From contig NZ_BOVJ01000127.1 in the NCBI RefSeq assembly GCF_018403665.1, positions 1 through 40,060 on the forward strand: DNA of 40,060 nt, in the 5' to 3' direction. The position numbers were made by a program, and so were the translations under genes. This DNA is from Paenibacillus cisolokensis (GTDB lineage: Bacteria > Bacillota > Bacilli > Paenibacillales > Paenibacillaceae). Position 1 is the first letter of the stretch. Every line of letters begins with the position of its first letter. Under the pieces are notes generated by a model that worked only from the letters and a program-made list of their open reading frames with translations, made no database searches and had not been told where the DNA came from. Below, in pieces: positions 19,676 to 28,953 of this stretch.

Positions 19676-20119
19676 ATGAAATTTCACTATCCGTATCAGA
19701 AAATCGTCGATCTGAAATCGAGCGAGAAAACCCAGGCCGAGTGGCTGTTGTCGGCCGCGATCGGCAAGCTTCAGGCCGAAGAACTGTCGCTGGAGCAGCT
19801 TCTGGAGCAGCGCGCCATCTGGACGCGCCGGATTCAGGAAGCGGCGGAGACGGCGGTGCCGCTTGCCGAGCTCCAGCTGATTCAGACCTATCTCGACGCC
19901 CTGGACGCCCGCATATCCCGCAAAACAGCGGAGGTGCGGGAGGCGCGCCAGGCGGTAGACCGGAGCCGGTCGCATCTGACGGACAAAATGAAGGACGAGA
20001 AAGTATGGATGAAGGCCAAAGACCGTGCATTCGACCAGTTCCGCAGCGCCGGTCTGAAGCGCGAGCAGAACGAGCTGGACGATATGGCGACCGCCCGTTT
20101 CGTCATGGCGGCCCGATGA
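19676..20119 (+). CDS. fliJ: FliJ, flagellar export chaperone/stalk protein
   Basis: 147 residues, almost entirely charged antiparallel coiled coil. MKFHYPYQKIVDLKSSEK is the FliJ N-terminal signature, so I take ATG 19676 although AGGAG is 12 bases away; TTG 19664 abuts that site directly and is less likely. FliJ inserts into the FliI hexamer like the gamma subunit of F1. It sits between fliI and ylxF, as in Bacillus. Confidence 0.9.
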   Translation: MKFHYPYQKIVDLKSSEKTQAEWLLSAAIGKLQAEELSLEQLLEQRAIWTRRIQEAAETAVPLAELQLIQTYLDALDARISRKTAEVREARQAVDRSRSHLTDKMKDEKVWMKAKDRAFDQFRSAGLKREQNELDDMATARFVMAAR

Positions 20120-20163
20120 CGCTGGTGACGGGCCGTTGTGCAGGGAAGGGAGGGAACTGACGA

Positions 20164-21064
20164 ATGGAAACGGAGAAACAGGGGTACAGCGCTTTTGAGC
20201 GGATCATGTTTTTTTGACGCCGATTCTGTTCACGCTGGTGCTGCTTGGCGTACTGCTGACGCTGTTCAATTTCGATGTCCGCAATAAGCTGCTGGAAATC
20301 GGCGGTGCCATCCCTTTGCTCAGCAATGTGCTGCCCGCACCCGAGCCTCGACCGGGCGATACCGGGAAGGAAGCGGAAACGGCCAAGACCGAAAGCCAGG
20401 AAGAGAAAGTGAAGCAGCTGCAGGCGATGCTCGACGAGAAAGAAGCGCAGATTGCCCAGCTTGCCGAGGAAAAGCAAAACTGGACGCTTCGATTGCCGAG
20501 CTGCAGAAGGAAATTGCGGACATCACGCAGCGGAACGAAGCCGAACGGCTCGAAGAGGAGCAGTATGAGGCGAGAATCAAAGAACTCGCCGCCATGTATG
20601 CGGATATGTCGCCGAGCAAAGCGGCCCCGATACTGGAAAGCTTGACGATGGAAGAGCTCGTGCTCGTTCTCGATTCGATGAAGGCCAGCAGCCGGTCGAA
20701 AATTATGGAGAAGCTGACCCCGCAGACGGCGGCGGAAGCGTCCATGAGGCTCAAGGATTTGTTGCCGGTTAAAGACCGGCAGATGGCCGCGCTGCAGGCA
20801 AGGGCCAACGCGACCGGTACTGCCGGGCAGAAAGCCGGTTCCGTGTTGCTGGAAGACGGGCAGCTGCAGGCGACGTTCTCTTCCATGGACCCGAAGCAGG
20901 CGGGGGCGTTGCTGCTCAAAATGTCGGAAGTCAGTCCGAGCAAAGTGCTGCGCATTTTGAGCGCGCTGGACGATCGGGCGCGTTCGGGCATTTTGGCGGC
21001 GATGGCCGAAGCCGACGATGCGGTGACGGCCCAACTCGTATCGAAACTGATGGCGGGGAAATAA
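20164..21064 (+). CDS. ylxF: YlxF, MgtE-N/MotE-like flagellar membrane protein (two apparent frameshifts)
   Basis: About 300 residues after repair. A short cytoplasmic N-terminus (METEKQGYSAFERIMFF) leads to one membrane helix (about 14-37). A Pro/Glu linker and a coiled coil (EKVKQLQAMLDEKEAQIAQL) follow. The C-terminal MgtE-N-like domain shows MSPSKAAPILESLTMEELVL and ILSALDDRARSGILAAM. Breaks lie at the T7 run 20209-20215 (eight needed; otherwise TGA follows at once) and at the A4 run 20476-20479 (five needed). Related to MotE-type proteins; its role in the flagellum is not firmly known. ATG 20164 follows GGGAGGGAA. Confidence 0.9.
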
Positions 21065-21122
21065 AGGCTGCGCCCGGATGAGACATCGACGGCTTCGTTT
21101 GCGCCTCGAAAGGAGGTGAACA

Positions 21123-22637
21123 ATGATGATGAATATTCCTGCCGCCATCGTATCTATGCCGGTCGGACGCACGCCGGCAGGATCCGAATCCGCATTGCCG
21201 GCGGCTTCCGCCGCGGCATCGGCGAGCTTCGGCCAGACGCTGGTCTATCACATCGGAGCGGGGAACGGAAAAGCGGCCGGTGCGGAAACGAGCGCGGCCG
21301 GTCCGCTTGCCGCGCTTGTGCCGGCAGCTGCGGCCGGACAGCCGGACGAAAGCGTCACGCTCGATATGCTGCTCGGACAAATCGCCGCTCTGCTCGAGCA
21401 GTTGGAGGAGCAGTCTCCGATAGCGGACAATGGCACAGGGGAAGAACTGTTCGCTTCTTACGAACAGACGTTCGAACAGCTGGAAGCGCTGCTTGCGCTG
21501 CTCGGCATCCAGCCGGAAGCCTATCCGGCGCCGCCCGCCGCCGCTTACGCGCAGCTCGCGGTCGGGACTGCCGCGGTCCCATCGGGCCGTACGGAAGCCG
21601 AATGGCGCACCCTGCAGCTGAATATCGGGGAAGCGCTGCTTCAGCTGCAATCGGCACTGGAATCCGGAACGGCGCGCATGGGCCATCGCGAGACGTATGC
21701 GCTGATCGCCGGACAGCTGCAGAAGCTGCAGGGGCTGCTGTTCGAAAATGGCGCCGCCGGCCAAACAGGCCCTGCCGGCCAAGCCGGTCAAGCCGGACCG
21801 GCCGGTCAAGCGCCGTACGCCGGCGACGTTTCGGCGGAACGCCAGAGCCGGCAGCCGCATGTCCGGATCGAAGCGCCGATCCGGCTTCAGCCGGCGGAAC
21901 CGTCACCCGGGCCGACGGTTGCCATTGCAGCGCAGGAACAAACGGACGGCAGCCGCCTGCTCCGGCGTCTTGCGCAGCAGCCGGTACAGCCGAACGTGCT
22001 GGCGGCCGTCGTAGCGGCATCGGGCGGCACGCAGCAGACGGAAGAGCCGACGCCGCCTGCCGAGACGTTCGGTCAGCCGGCCCAATTGCCTGCCGCGAAC
22101 AGCGTAGCCGCAGAAGGCCAACGTCCTGCCGCGGCGTTCGCGCCGAAAGCCGAAACGCCGGTTTACATCCCTGCCGCCAAGTTTGCCGACACGATGAATA
22201 CCTATATCGTGCAGCGATTCGACATTACGCTGGCTCAAGGCCGATCGGAGGCGCGGCTGTCGCTTTCTCCCGAGCATCTCGGTCAATTGGAAGTGAAGCT
22301 GACGGTCCGGAACGGACAGCTTGCCGCCCAGTTCGTCACCGATACGCCGATGGCCAAGGAAATGCTGGACAGCCAGCTGCCGCAGCTGCGCGCCGCTTTG
22401 CAGCAGCAAGGCTTGCAGGTCGATTCACTGGATGTGACGTACCGGGACGGAGACGGCTTTTCCTCGGAACTGGACAGCAGGCAGCATGATCGGGGACATG
22501 GCCGGGACGACCGGTCCGCCGGCCGGGACGGAACGGATGGAAGCTTTAGCGAAGAGAACGCGTTTGAAGCCGAACTGGCAGAGCTGAACATAAAGCGCGA
22601 GCTGGGGTACGGCCGGGCGATCAGCGTTACGGCCTGA
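21123..22637 (+). CDS. fliK: FliK, hook-length control protein
   Basis: 504 residues. FliK measures the hook and switches FlhB export specificity. The N-terminal ~340 residues are Ala/Pro/Gln-rich and poorly structured. They include a run of collagen-like Gly-X-Y triplets at about residues 215-235 (GQTGPAGQAGQAGPAGQA). The conserved C domain (about 360-440) is FDITLAQGRSEARLSLSPEH, LGQLEVKLTVRNGQLAAQFV, ending QQGLQVDSLDVTYRDGD. The excellent AAAGGAGGTG site favours ATG 21123; ATGs at 21126 and 21129 follow. Confidence 0.93.
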   Translation: MMMNIPAAIVSMPVGRTPAGSESALPAASAAASASFGQTLVYHIGAGNGKAAGAETSAAGPLAALVPAAAAGQPDESVTLDMLLGQIAALLEQLEEQSPIADNGTGEELFASYEQTFEQLEALLALLGIQPEAYPAPPAAAYAQLAVGTAAVPSGRTEAEWRTLQLNIGEALLQLQSALESGTARMGHRETYALIAGQLQKLQGLLFENGAAGQTGPAGQAGQAGPAGQAPYAGDVSAERQSRQPHVRIEAPIRLQPAEPSPGPTVAIAAQEQTDGSRLLRRLAQQPVQPNVLAAVVAASGGTQQTEEPTPPAETFGQPAQLPAANSVAAEGQRPAAAFAPKAETPVYIPAAKFADTMNTYIVQRFDITLAQGRSEARLSLSPEHLGQLEVKLTVRNGQLAAQFVTDTPMAKEMLDSQLPQLRAALQQQGLQVDSLDVTYRDGDGFSSELDSRQHDRGHGRDDRSAGRDGTDGSFSEENAFEAELAELNIKRELGYGRAISVTA

Positions 22638-22714
22638 GCCGGCCGGACTAAGCCGGCAGACGCTTCGCAGTCATGATTCCGCGGCTGACGCAAGGCGGAA
22701 CGGAGGTGACGCAT

Positions 22715-23221
22715 ATGGCGGACAACGCCATTCCGACAAATAACGTATGGCCTTACTATAACGCCGCCAATGTCGCGAGGGCCGGGCAAAACAACGCAGG
22801 CGGCCAACTGGGCAAAGACGAGTTTCTGAAAATTTTGGTCGCCCAGCTGCGCCACCAGGATCCGATGGCGCCGATGCAGGATACCGAATTTATCGGGCAG
22901 ATGGCCCAATTTACGTCATTGGAGCAGCTGATGAATATGGCGGAGGAAATATCGCTGCTTCGCCAAAATTTGGGCGCGAACTCCAACCTGATCGGCAAGA
23001 CGGTGGAATGGTACGAGCTGATCGACGGCAGCTTGGAAACGAAGAAAGGAGTCGTCGATTCGATTCTGCTTCGGGACGGCATCCAGTATGTCGTGGCAGG
23101 GGCGACGGAAGTGCCGATCGACGAGCTCATTTCGATCTCGAATACGCCGGACGGGGGCGAACAGCCCGAAGAGCCGCCGGAAGAGGCGGATGCCGGAACC
23201 GGCGGCGAAGCGGGTGCGTGA
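22715..23221 (+). CDS. flgD: FlgD (YlxG), hook capping/scaffold protein
   Basis: 168 residues. FlgD caps the growing hook and is needed for hook assembly. The N-terminal signature is LGKDEFLKILVAQLRHQDPMAPMQDTEFIGQMAQFTSLEQ (split here: LGKDEFLKILVAQLRHQDP, then MQDTEFIGQMAQFTSLEQ). The C-terminus is short and Glu/Pro/Gly-rich, unlike the longer enterobacterial form. ATG 22715 is well placed after GGAGGTGA. The sequence is intact. Confidence 0.94.
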   Translation: MADNAIPTNNVWPYYNAANVARAGQNNAGGQLGKDEFLKILVAQLRHQDPMAPMQDTEFIGQMAQFTSLEQLMNMAEEISLLRQNLGANSNLIGKTVEWYELIDGSLETKKGVVDSILLRDGIQYVVAGATEVPIDELISISNTPDGGEQPEEPPEEADAGTGGEAGA

Positions 23222-23306
23222 CGGCGCCGGTTCCGGCGGCATCGGCATGAAGCGCGATTGAACGCAAGCCAATCGTATCCATTATATAAAGGAGGAATCA
23301 TGTTAA

Positions 23307-24125
23307 ATGATCAGATCGATGTATTCCGGCGTGTCCGGCATGCAGGGCTTTCAGACGAAGCTTGACGTTATCGGCAACAACATCGCCAACGTCAATACGA
23401 TCGGCTTCAAAGCCGGGCGGGTCATGTTCAAGGACATTATGAGCCAGACGGTTGCCGGCATTACCCGTCCCGAGGAAGGCGAGATCGGCGGCGTCAATTC
23501 GAAGCAGATCGGTCTAGGCGTTACCGTCGGATCGATCGGCACCGTACATACGCCCGGCAGCGCCATGACGACGAACGTCGCGACCGATTTGCGGATCGAC
23601 GGCGACGGCTTTTTCGCCGTTATCGCCAATGCCGATCAGGAAGTGCCGTATTTGACGCGCGCGGGCAATTTCACGCTTGACGCCGCCCGGCAGCTGGTGA
23701 CGGCGGACGGCTATTTCGTGCTCGCCGAAGGCGGGGAGCCGATCGTGCTGCCGGAGGAGGTAACGGCGTTCACGATCGGGCAAGACGGTACCATTAATGC
23801 CGTTTATCAGGACGGGACGAGCGAGCCGACCGAGTTTCGCATCGGCCTCGTGATGGTCGACAACCCGAACGGCCTGGAGAAAATCGGCGGCAATATGTAC
23901 CGGCCTACCGGCAACTCCAACCTGGAAGATATTGAAGTGGTCGGAGCGAACGATCCGGAAGCCGGTACCGGAGCGATTATCGCCGGACAACTGGAAATGT
24001 CGAACGTCGACCTGACGGGCGAATTTACCGAGATGATTATCGCGCAGCGCGGCTTCCAGGCCAATTCCCGAATCATTACAACCTCCGACGAAGTGCTCCA
24101 GGAAGTTGTCAACCTGAAACGATAA
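23307..24125 (+). CDS. flgE: FlgE-type flagellar hook protein (FlgG-like)
   Basis: 272 residues, the short Bacillus-type hook protein often annotated FlgG. The N-terminal motif is SMYSGVSGMQGFQTKLDVIG followed by NNIANVNTIGFKAGRVMFKD. The conserved C-terminus is LEMSNVDLTGEFTEMIIAQR and GFQANSRIITTSDEVLQEVV. ATG 23307 lies 10 bases after AAAGGAGGA. An out-of-frame ATG at 23300 gives only a 21-codon frame. Located after flgD and before flbD, as in Bacillus, where this gene makes the hook. Confidence 0.94.
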   Translation: MIRSMYSGVSGMQGFQTKLDVIGNNIANVNTIGFKAGRVMFKDIMSQTVAGITRPEEGEIGGVNSKQIGLGVTVGSIGTVHTPGSAMTTNVATDLRIDGDGFFAVIANADQEVPYLTRAGNFTLDAARQLVTADGYFVLAEGGEPIVLPEEVTAFTIGQDGTINAVYQDGTSEPTEFRIGLVMVDNPNGLEKIGGNMYRPTGNSNLEDIEVVGANDPEAGTGAIIAGQLEMSNVDLTGEFTEMIIAQRGFQANSRIITTSDEVLQEVVNLKR

Positions 24126-24183
24126 TCCGTGAAGCCGGCCGGGGAAGCGCTACGCCCTTCCCCGGCATTCGAGGAGGAAATGG

Positions 24184-24411
24184 ATGATTACCGTTACGAG
24201 GCTCAATGGTACGAAAGTAACCGTCAACGCGCTGCTGATCGAAACGGTCGAAGAAACGCCCGATACGGTCGTGACGCTGACGACGGGCAAAAAAATAATC
24301 GTGCGGGAAAATACGCCGGAAATTATCGCGCTCGTTCAAGATTATCTCGGGGCGGTCGGCTTCTATGCGGCGAACCAAAAGAGCGGATATTCGGAGGGAT
24401 CATCGACATGA
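24184..24411 (+). CDS. flbD: FlbD/SwrD family flagellar protein
   Basis: 75 residues. MITVTRLNGTKVTVNALLIE, ETPDTVVTLTTGKKIIVREN and IIALVQDYLG match the small FlbD family, called SwrD (YlzI) in B. subtilis, where it increases flagellar motor power. The ATG at 24184 follows GAGGAGGAAATGG. Its stop TGA overlaps the fliL ATG (ATGA). Very short, but the family match and context are clear. Confidence 0.92.
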   Translation: MITVTRLNGTKVTVNALLIETVEETPDTVVTLTTGKKIIVRENTPEIIALVQDYLGAVGFYAANQKSGYSEGSST

Positions 24412-24862
24412 AAAAATGCTGCCCTGGCTGATCACGATTTTGCTTGCCATTACGCTCATCGCGGTCGTGTCCATCGTCGTATTCGATTCGCTTCTCGGCA
24501 GCGATCTGAAGGAAACGAAAACGGCCGAAAAGAAGACGCTGACCGCGGATGAACGGGTGGAGGTTACCTCCGAGATTACCGATATCAAACGCAATTTGCT
24601 GGACCCCGATTACGTCGTTGTCGTCAGCTTTGCGTTTCAACTGGACAGCAAAAAAGCGAAGGCCGATTTCGACAAGGTGAAAGACATTCAAATCCGGCCC
24701 ATCATCAACCGGACGCTGGCGGACATGACCGCGGAGGAACTAAACGGTTCCAAAGGCCAGGATGCGCTCGGAGCCAAGCTGCTTCAATCGATCAACGAAG
24801 TGCTCCCCAGCGGGAAAGTGGTCAAAGTCGACATTACCAATTTCTTTTTGACACAGCTGTAG
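24408..24862 (+). CDS. fliL: FliL, basal-body associated membrane protein (start region affected by A6 run)
   Basis: About 151 residues. FliL has one N-terminal membrane helix (LPWLITILLAITLIAVVSIVVF as LPWLITILLAITLIAVVSIV) and a periplasmic stomatin-like domain that supports stator function. ATG 24408, overlapping the flbD stop and preceded by GGAGGGAT, needs a seventh A in 24411-24416 to stay in frame (MKKMLPWL...). Without it translation stops after seven codons. Alternatively, translation begins at ATG 24416, giving MLPWL with no frameshift. The rest (NLLDPDYVVVVSFAFQLDS, LPSGKVVKVDITNFFLTQL) is intact. The next gene starts 109 bases on; nothing else is seen in that gap. Confidence 0.92.
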
Positions 24863-24971
24863 CGAAACGGCGCGAAACGGGCTTCTCCGCATAAAAGACG
24901 GCGAAGGGCGTTCACGCTTGCGATCCGGCTTGTGCTGACGCTAAAGCTAAAGCATCAGGAGGTGAGTGCAC

Positions 24972-25971
24972 TTGGTCGATGTATTGTCGCAGAACGAAAT
25001 AGACGCTTTGCTGGCCGCTCTCTCTTCCGGAGAAATGGATGCCGAAGAGCTGAAGAAGGAGGAAACCCAGAAGCGCATTCGGGCTTACGACTTCAAGCGG
25101 GCCGTCCGGTTCTCCAAAGACCATATCCGCAGTTTGACGCGAATCCACGAAAACTTCGCGCGCTACTTGACGACGTATTTCTCGGCGCAGCTTCGCACCT
25201 TCGTGCAGATCAACGTCGTGCAAGTCGAGCAGCTGCCGTATGACGAGTTTATCCGCTCGATTCCGAAAATGACGATATTGAACATTTTCGAGGCGGAGCC
25301 GCTTGAAGGGCGCATGGTGCTGGAAGTTCATCCGAACGTCGCCTACGCGATGCTGGACCGTCTGCTGGGCGGACAAGGTACGGCGCCCTCGAAAATCAAT
25401 GCGCTGACCGAAATCGAGACCATTATTATGGAGCGTATTTTCAGCCGCACGTTTGAAAGCTTGCAGGAAGCGTGGAAAACGGTGATCGACATTTCGCCGA
25501 GGCTGGAGGCGCTGGAAACGAATCCGCAATTTATGCAAATCGTATCGCCGAACGAGACCATTGCGCTCATATCGCTCAGCACCAAAATCGGGGACACGAC
25601 AGGGATGATCAACCTGTGTATCCCTCACGTCGTGATCGAACCGATTATGCCGCGCCTGTCGGTCCATCATTGGTTCGTGTCCCAGAAAAAACGCGCGCGC
25701 CCGAAGAAGTGGAAATGCTGGAGCAGCGCGTGAGCAGGGCGAAGCTGCCGATCGTGGCCGAGCTCGGTGAATCGACGATTACGATAAACGAATTTTAAGC
25801 TTGTCGGTCGGAGATGTCATCGCGCTGAACAAACCGGTCGGCGAAGGTCTGAAGATCAAAGTGGGCAATAAAGTCAAGTTTATCGGCAGCCCCGGATCGG
25901 TGAAAGACCGACTTGCCGTTCAGGTGAACGAAATTGTCAGCGAGGGAGCGGAGGAAGATTATGACGAGTAA
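24972..25971 (+). CDS. fliM: FliM, flagellar motor switch protein (two apparent frameshifts)
   Basis: 333 residues after repair. The N-terminal CheY-P-binding motif is LSQNEIDALLAAL, the middle CheC-like domain starts at RIRAYDFKRAVRFSKDHIRS, and the SpoA C domain is GDVIALNKPVGEGLKIKVG. TTG 24972 is chosen because AGGAGGTGA ends 6 bases before it; GTG 24966 abuts that site. Breaks lie at the A6 run 25686-25691 (seven needed) and the T4 run 25793-25796 (five needed; otherwise TAA at once). The last 11 bases overlap fliY. Confidence 0.95.
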
Positions 25972-27208
25972 AGACTATTTGTCCCAGGAGGAAATCGACG
26001 CTCTGCTGCGCCAGACGGCGGGAGAGTCCGACGGGGCTCAGGCTGCCGATGCGGGAGACAGGGACATTGAAACGTATTTGTCGCCCATCGAGCAGGATAC
26101 GTTGGGGGAAATCGGAAATATTACGTTCGGCAGCGCGGCGACCGCGTTATCTACATTGCTGGGCAAAAAAGTGGACATTACGACGCCGAAGGTGTCGATC
26201 GTCCACCGCGACGAGCTCGGCGATGTGTTTCCGAAGCCGCATGTGGCCGTGCATGTCAGCTATGTCGAAGGTTTTCAAGGCATCAACTCGCTCGTCATCA
26301 AGACGCGGGACGCCCAGGTTATCGCCGATCTGATGCTGGGCGGCGAAGGCGCGATATCCGAAGAGGCGCTGAACGAAATTCATATCAGCGCCGTGCAGGA
26401 AGCGATGAACCAGATGATGGGCTCGTCCGCAACGTCCATGTCCACCATTTTCAACCGGTTGGTCAATATTTCGCCTCCCGCGATCGATATTCTCGACGTC
26501 TCCAAAGGAGACGGTGTCGGCAATTTGCCGCCGGTCGACGTATTCATTAAAGTGTCGTTCCGCTTGACGATCGGCGACTTGATCGATTCGACGATTATGC
26601 AGCTGCTTCCGGTATCGTTCGCCAAGGAGATGGTGGCGACGCTGATGGGCGGCAGCGCGGTTGACGAGCAGACGGATACCGCACAGACCCGCGCGCTCGA
26701 GGAAAGCTCCTCCGCCGCTCAAGAAGCGGCCGCTGCGGCGGCTGCGGTCGAGCCGCCTCAGCCCGAATCGCCGCCTTATGCGGCAGCGCCGCCGCAGCCG
26801 GATTACGGCGAGGCGTTCGCCAGAGCCAGCGCTCAGCAGCCGGGACAGCAGCATCCGCATACATACGGCGCCGCAAGCCATCGCAATGTGAACGTACAGC
26901 CTGTTCAATTCGCCAATTTCGGGCAGCCGTCATACGCGCAGGTCGACGAGACGAACCTGAATTTGCTGCTCGATATTCCGTTGAAAGTGACGGTTGAGCT
27001 GGGAAGAACCCAGAAGCAGATTAAAGAGATATTGGAGTTGTCCCAAGGCTCGATCATCGAGCTGGACAAGCTTGCCGGCGAACCTGTGGACATCCTTGTC
27101 AACAACAAGCTGATCGCCAAGGGCGAAGTGGTCGTCATCGACGAAAATTTCGGGGTAAGGGTCACGGACATCGTCAGCCAGTGGGACCGAATCCAGAAAC
27201 TTCAATAA
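25961..27208 (+). CDS. fliY: FliY, motor switch protein with CheY-P phosphatase domain
   Basis: 415 residues. FliY replaces FliN in Firmicutes and also dephosphorylates CheY-P. The N-terminal LSQEEIDALLRQ resembles the FliM CheY-binding peptide. Two CheC-type phosphatase motifs are present: LGEIGNITFGSAATALSTLL and VQEAMNQMMGSSATSMS. A Pro/Gln/Ala-rich linker (about 235-320) precedes the FliN/SpoA domain (LLDIPLKVTVELGRTQKQIK, EPVDILVNNKLIAKGEVVVI). ATG 25961 follows GGAGGAAG inside the end of fliM. Intact. Confidence 0.96.
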   Translation: MTSKDYLSQEEIDALLRQTAGESDGAQAADAGDRDIETYLSPIEQDTLGEIGNITFGSAATALSTLLGKKVDITTPKVSIVHRDELGDVFPKPHVAVHVSYVEGFQGINSLVIKTRDAQVIADLMLGGEGAISEEALNEIHISAVQEAMNQMMGSSATSMSTIFNRLVNISPPAIDILDVSKGDGVGNLPPVDVFIKVSFRLTIGDLIDSTIMQLLPVSFAKEMVATLMGGSAVDEQTDTAQTRALEESSSAAQEAAAAAAAVEPPQPESPPYAAAPPQPDYGEAFARASAQQPGQQHPHTYGAASHRNVNVQPVQFANFGQPSYAQVDETNLNLLLDIPLKVTVELGRTQKQIKEILELSQGSIIELDKLAGEPVDILVNNKLIAKGEVVVIDENFGVRVTDIVSQWDRIQKLQ

Positions 27209-27232
27209 TCATTCCGGGAGGAAATAGACAAG

Positions 27233-27594
27233 ATGGCAAATCGTATTCTGATCGTAGACGACGCAGCATTTATGCGAATGATGATTCGCGACATTCTCAC
27301 CAAGAACGGCTACGAAGTCGTCGGCGAGGCGCCGGACGGGATGCAAGCGATCGAAAAGTTTAAAGAGCTCAAGCCCGATCTCATCACGATGGACATTACG
27401 ATGCCCGAGATGGACGGGATTGCTGCGCTTAAAGAAATCAAAAAATCGATCCGAACGCCAAAGTCATCATGTGTTCCGCCATGGGGCAGCAAGCGATGGT
27501 CATCGACGCGATTCAGGCAGGCGCCAAAGACTTCATCGTCAAACCGTTCCAGGCGGACCGCGTCATCGAAGCGATCAAGAAGACGCTCGGGTAG
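27233..27594 (+). CDS. cheY: CheY, chemotaxis response regulator (one apparent frameshift)
   Basis: 120 residues after repair, exactly the B. subtilis length. CheY-P binds FliM/FliY to set the direction of rotation. Phospho-acceptor Asp54 is in ITMDITMPEMDG, the acidic pair Asp9-Asp10 in LIVDDAAFM, and the conserved Lys in FIVKPFQADRV. The break is at the A6 run 27440-27445 (seven needed), which restores KVIMCSAMGQQAMVIDAIQ. ATG 27233 follows GGGAGGAAATAG. It lies between fliY and fliO. Confidence 0.95.
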
Positions 27595-27602
27595 AGGCGG
27601 CT

Positions 27603-28208
27603 ATGCAGCGGTTTGCAGGCTTTGGCTTGCCTTTTGCCTTCGCGTTGCCGATGCCGTCCGCCCTTGCCGCGGAAGCGCCGGCGGCAACTTCGGATCACCC
27701 GCCCGACATGATCAGCGGGGCGGATATGACCGGAAGCGTCATTTGGGTCATCTTCGCCTTGCTTTTCGTGATCGTACTGATCGTCATCGTGCTGAAGTGG
27801 CTGTCCCGGCGCACGTGGACATGGGGGGCCAATCGCCGTTTCCGTCAGCTTGGCGGGGTGCCGCTCGGACAGCATAAATCGCTGCAGGCCGTGGAGTTCG
27901 GCGGCCGCATCTATTTGCTCGGCGTCGGCGACGATATCACGCTGATCGAGAAGATCGAAGACCGGGCGGAGGTGGAAGCGGTGCTGGCGTCGCTTCGCGC
28001 CGAATCGCCATCCGGTATTGGCGCCGCTCCGCTGCAGCGGCTGATCGAAAAGTTCGCCAAGCGCCGGGACGGCGAATCGCCGGCAGAGGAAGAAGCTTCG
28101 TTCGAGAGGACGCTTCGCGAAAAGCTGGAGCTTCAAACCGAACGGAAGCGTGAGATGGAACGGCTGTTGAAAGAGACTAAGCAAAGTGATCGGTTGACGG
28201 ACGAATGA
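27603..28208 (+). CDS. fliO: FliO/FliZ, flagellar export gate assembly protein
   Basis: 201 residues. FliO helps assemble the FliP ring of the export gate. A signal-like N-terminus (FGLPFAFALPMPSALAAEAP) is followed by one membrane helix (about 44-63, GSVIWVIFALLFVIVLIVIV). Then comes a small cytoplasmic domain (GVPLGQHKSLQAVEFGGRIY, LLGVGDDITLIEKI) and a charged helical tail. ATG 27603 has a GAGGCGG site just after cheY. The stop overlaps the fliP ATG (ATGA). Confidence 0.92.
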   Translation: MQRFAGFGLPFAFALPMPSALAAEAPAATSDHPPDMISGADMTGSVIWVIFALLFVIVLIVIVLKWLSRRTWTWGANRRFRQLGGVPLGQHKSLQAVEFGGRIYLLGVGDDITLIEKIEDRAEVEAVLASLRAESPSGIGAAPLQRLIEKFAKRRDGESPAEEEASFERTLREKLELQTERKREMERLLKETKQSDRLTDE

Positions 28209-28953
28209 ATAAAAAACATGGATCTCATTTATCGTAATGCTGCTGCCCGTCATGCTGTGGAGCATGCCGGTATTCGCCGAGCCGCTCCCCTCCATCGACA
28301 TCCGGATCGGGGACGGTCAGGGCGAACAGGGAACGAGCGCGCTGTCCTTGCTGCTGCTCATTACCGTGCTCAGCATCGCGCCCGCCATTCTGGTGCTGAT
28401 GACAAGCTTTACCCGCATCGTCGTCGTGCTCGGGTTCGTGAGAACGTCGCTCGGCACGCAGCAGATGCCGCCGAACCAGGTGCTGATCGGACTGGCGATG
28501 TTTTTAACCTTCTTTATTATGTCGCCGACGATTGCGCAGGTGAACGAAGTGGCGCTGCAGCCGTATTTGAAAGGCGAGCTGACCCAGACCGAAGCGCTCG
28601 AGCAGGCGGCTGTGCCGATGAAGAAGTTTATGTTCTCCCATACGCGCGAGAAAGATCTGCTGCTGTTCATGAATTATACGAAAACGGAAAAACCGGCGAG
28701 CTACGAGGAAATTCCGATTACGGTGCTCGTGCCCGCTTACGTGCTGAGCGAACTCAAAACGGCGTTTCAGATGGGCTTTATGATTTTCATTCCGTTTCTC
28801 GTCATCGACATGATTGTAGCGAGCGTGCTGATGGCGATGGGGATGATGATGCTGCCGCCGGTTATGATCTCGCTGCCGTTCAAAATCTTGCTGTTTGTTC
28901 TGGTGGACGGCTGGTATCTCGTCGTCCAATCGCTGCTGCTCAGCTTTAAATAG
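28205..28953 (+). CDS. fliP: FliP, export gate membrane protein (one apparent frameshift in signal peptide)
   Basis: 249 residues after repair. FliP forms the core of the flagellar type III export channel. A cleavable signal peptide (MNKKTWISFIVMLLPVMLWS, then MPVFAEP) is recovered when a seventh A is added to the run 28211-28216. ATG 28205 overlaps the fliO stop. Conserved parts include PAILVLMTSFTRIVVVLGFV, LGTQQMPPNQVLIGLAMFLT and PFLVIDMIVASVLMAMGMMM. If the A6 run is correct, translation could only begin at ATG 28237, with a shorter signal peptide and no visible ribosome site. Confidence 0.95.
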
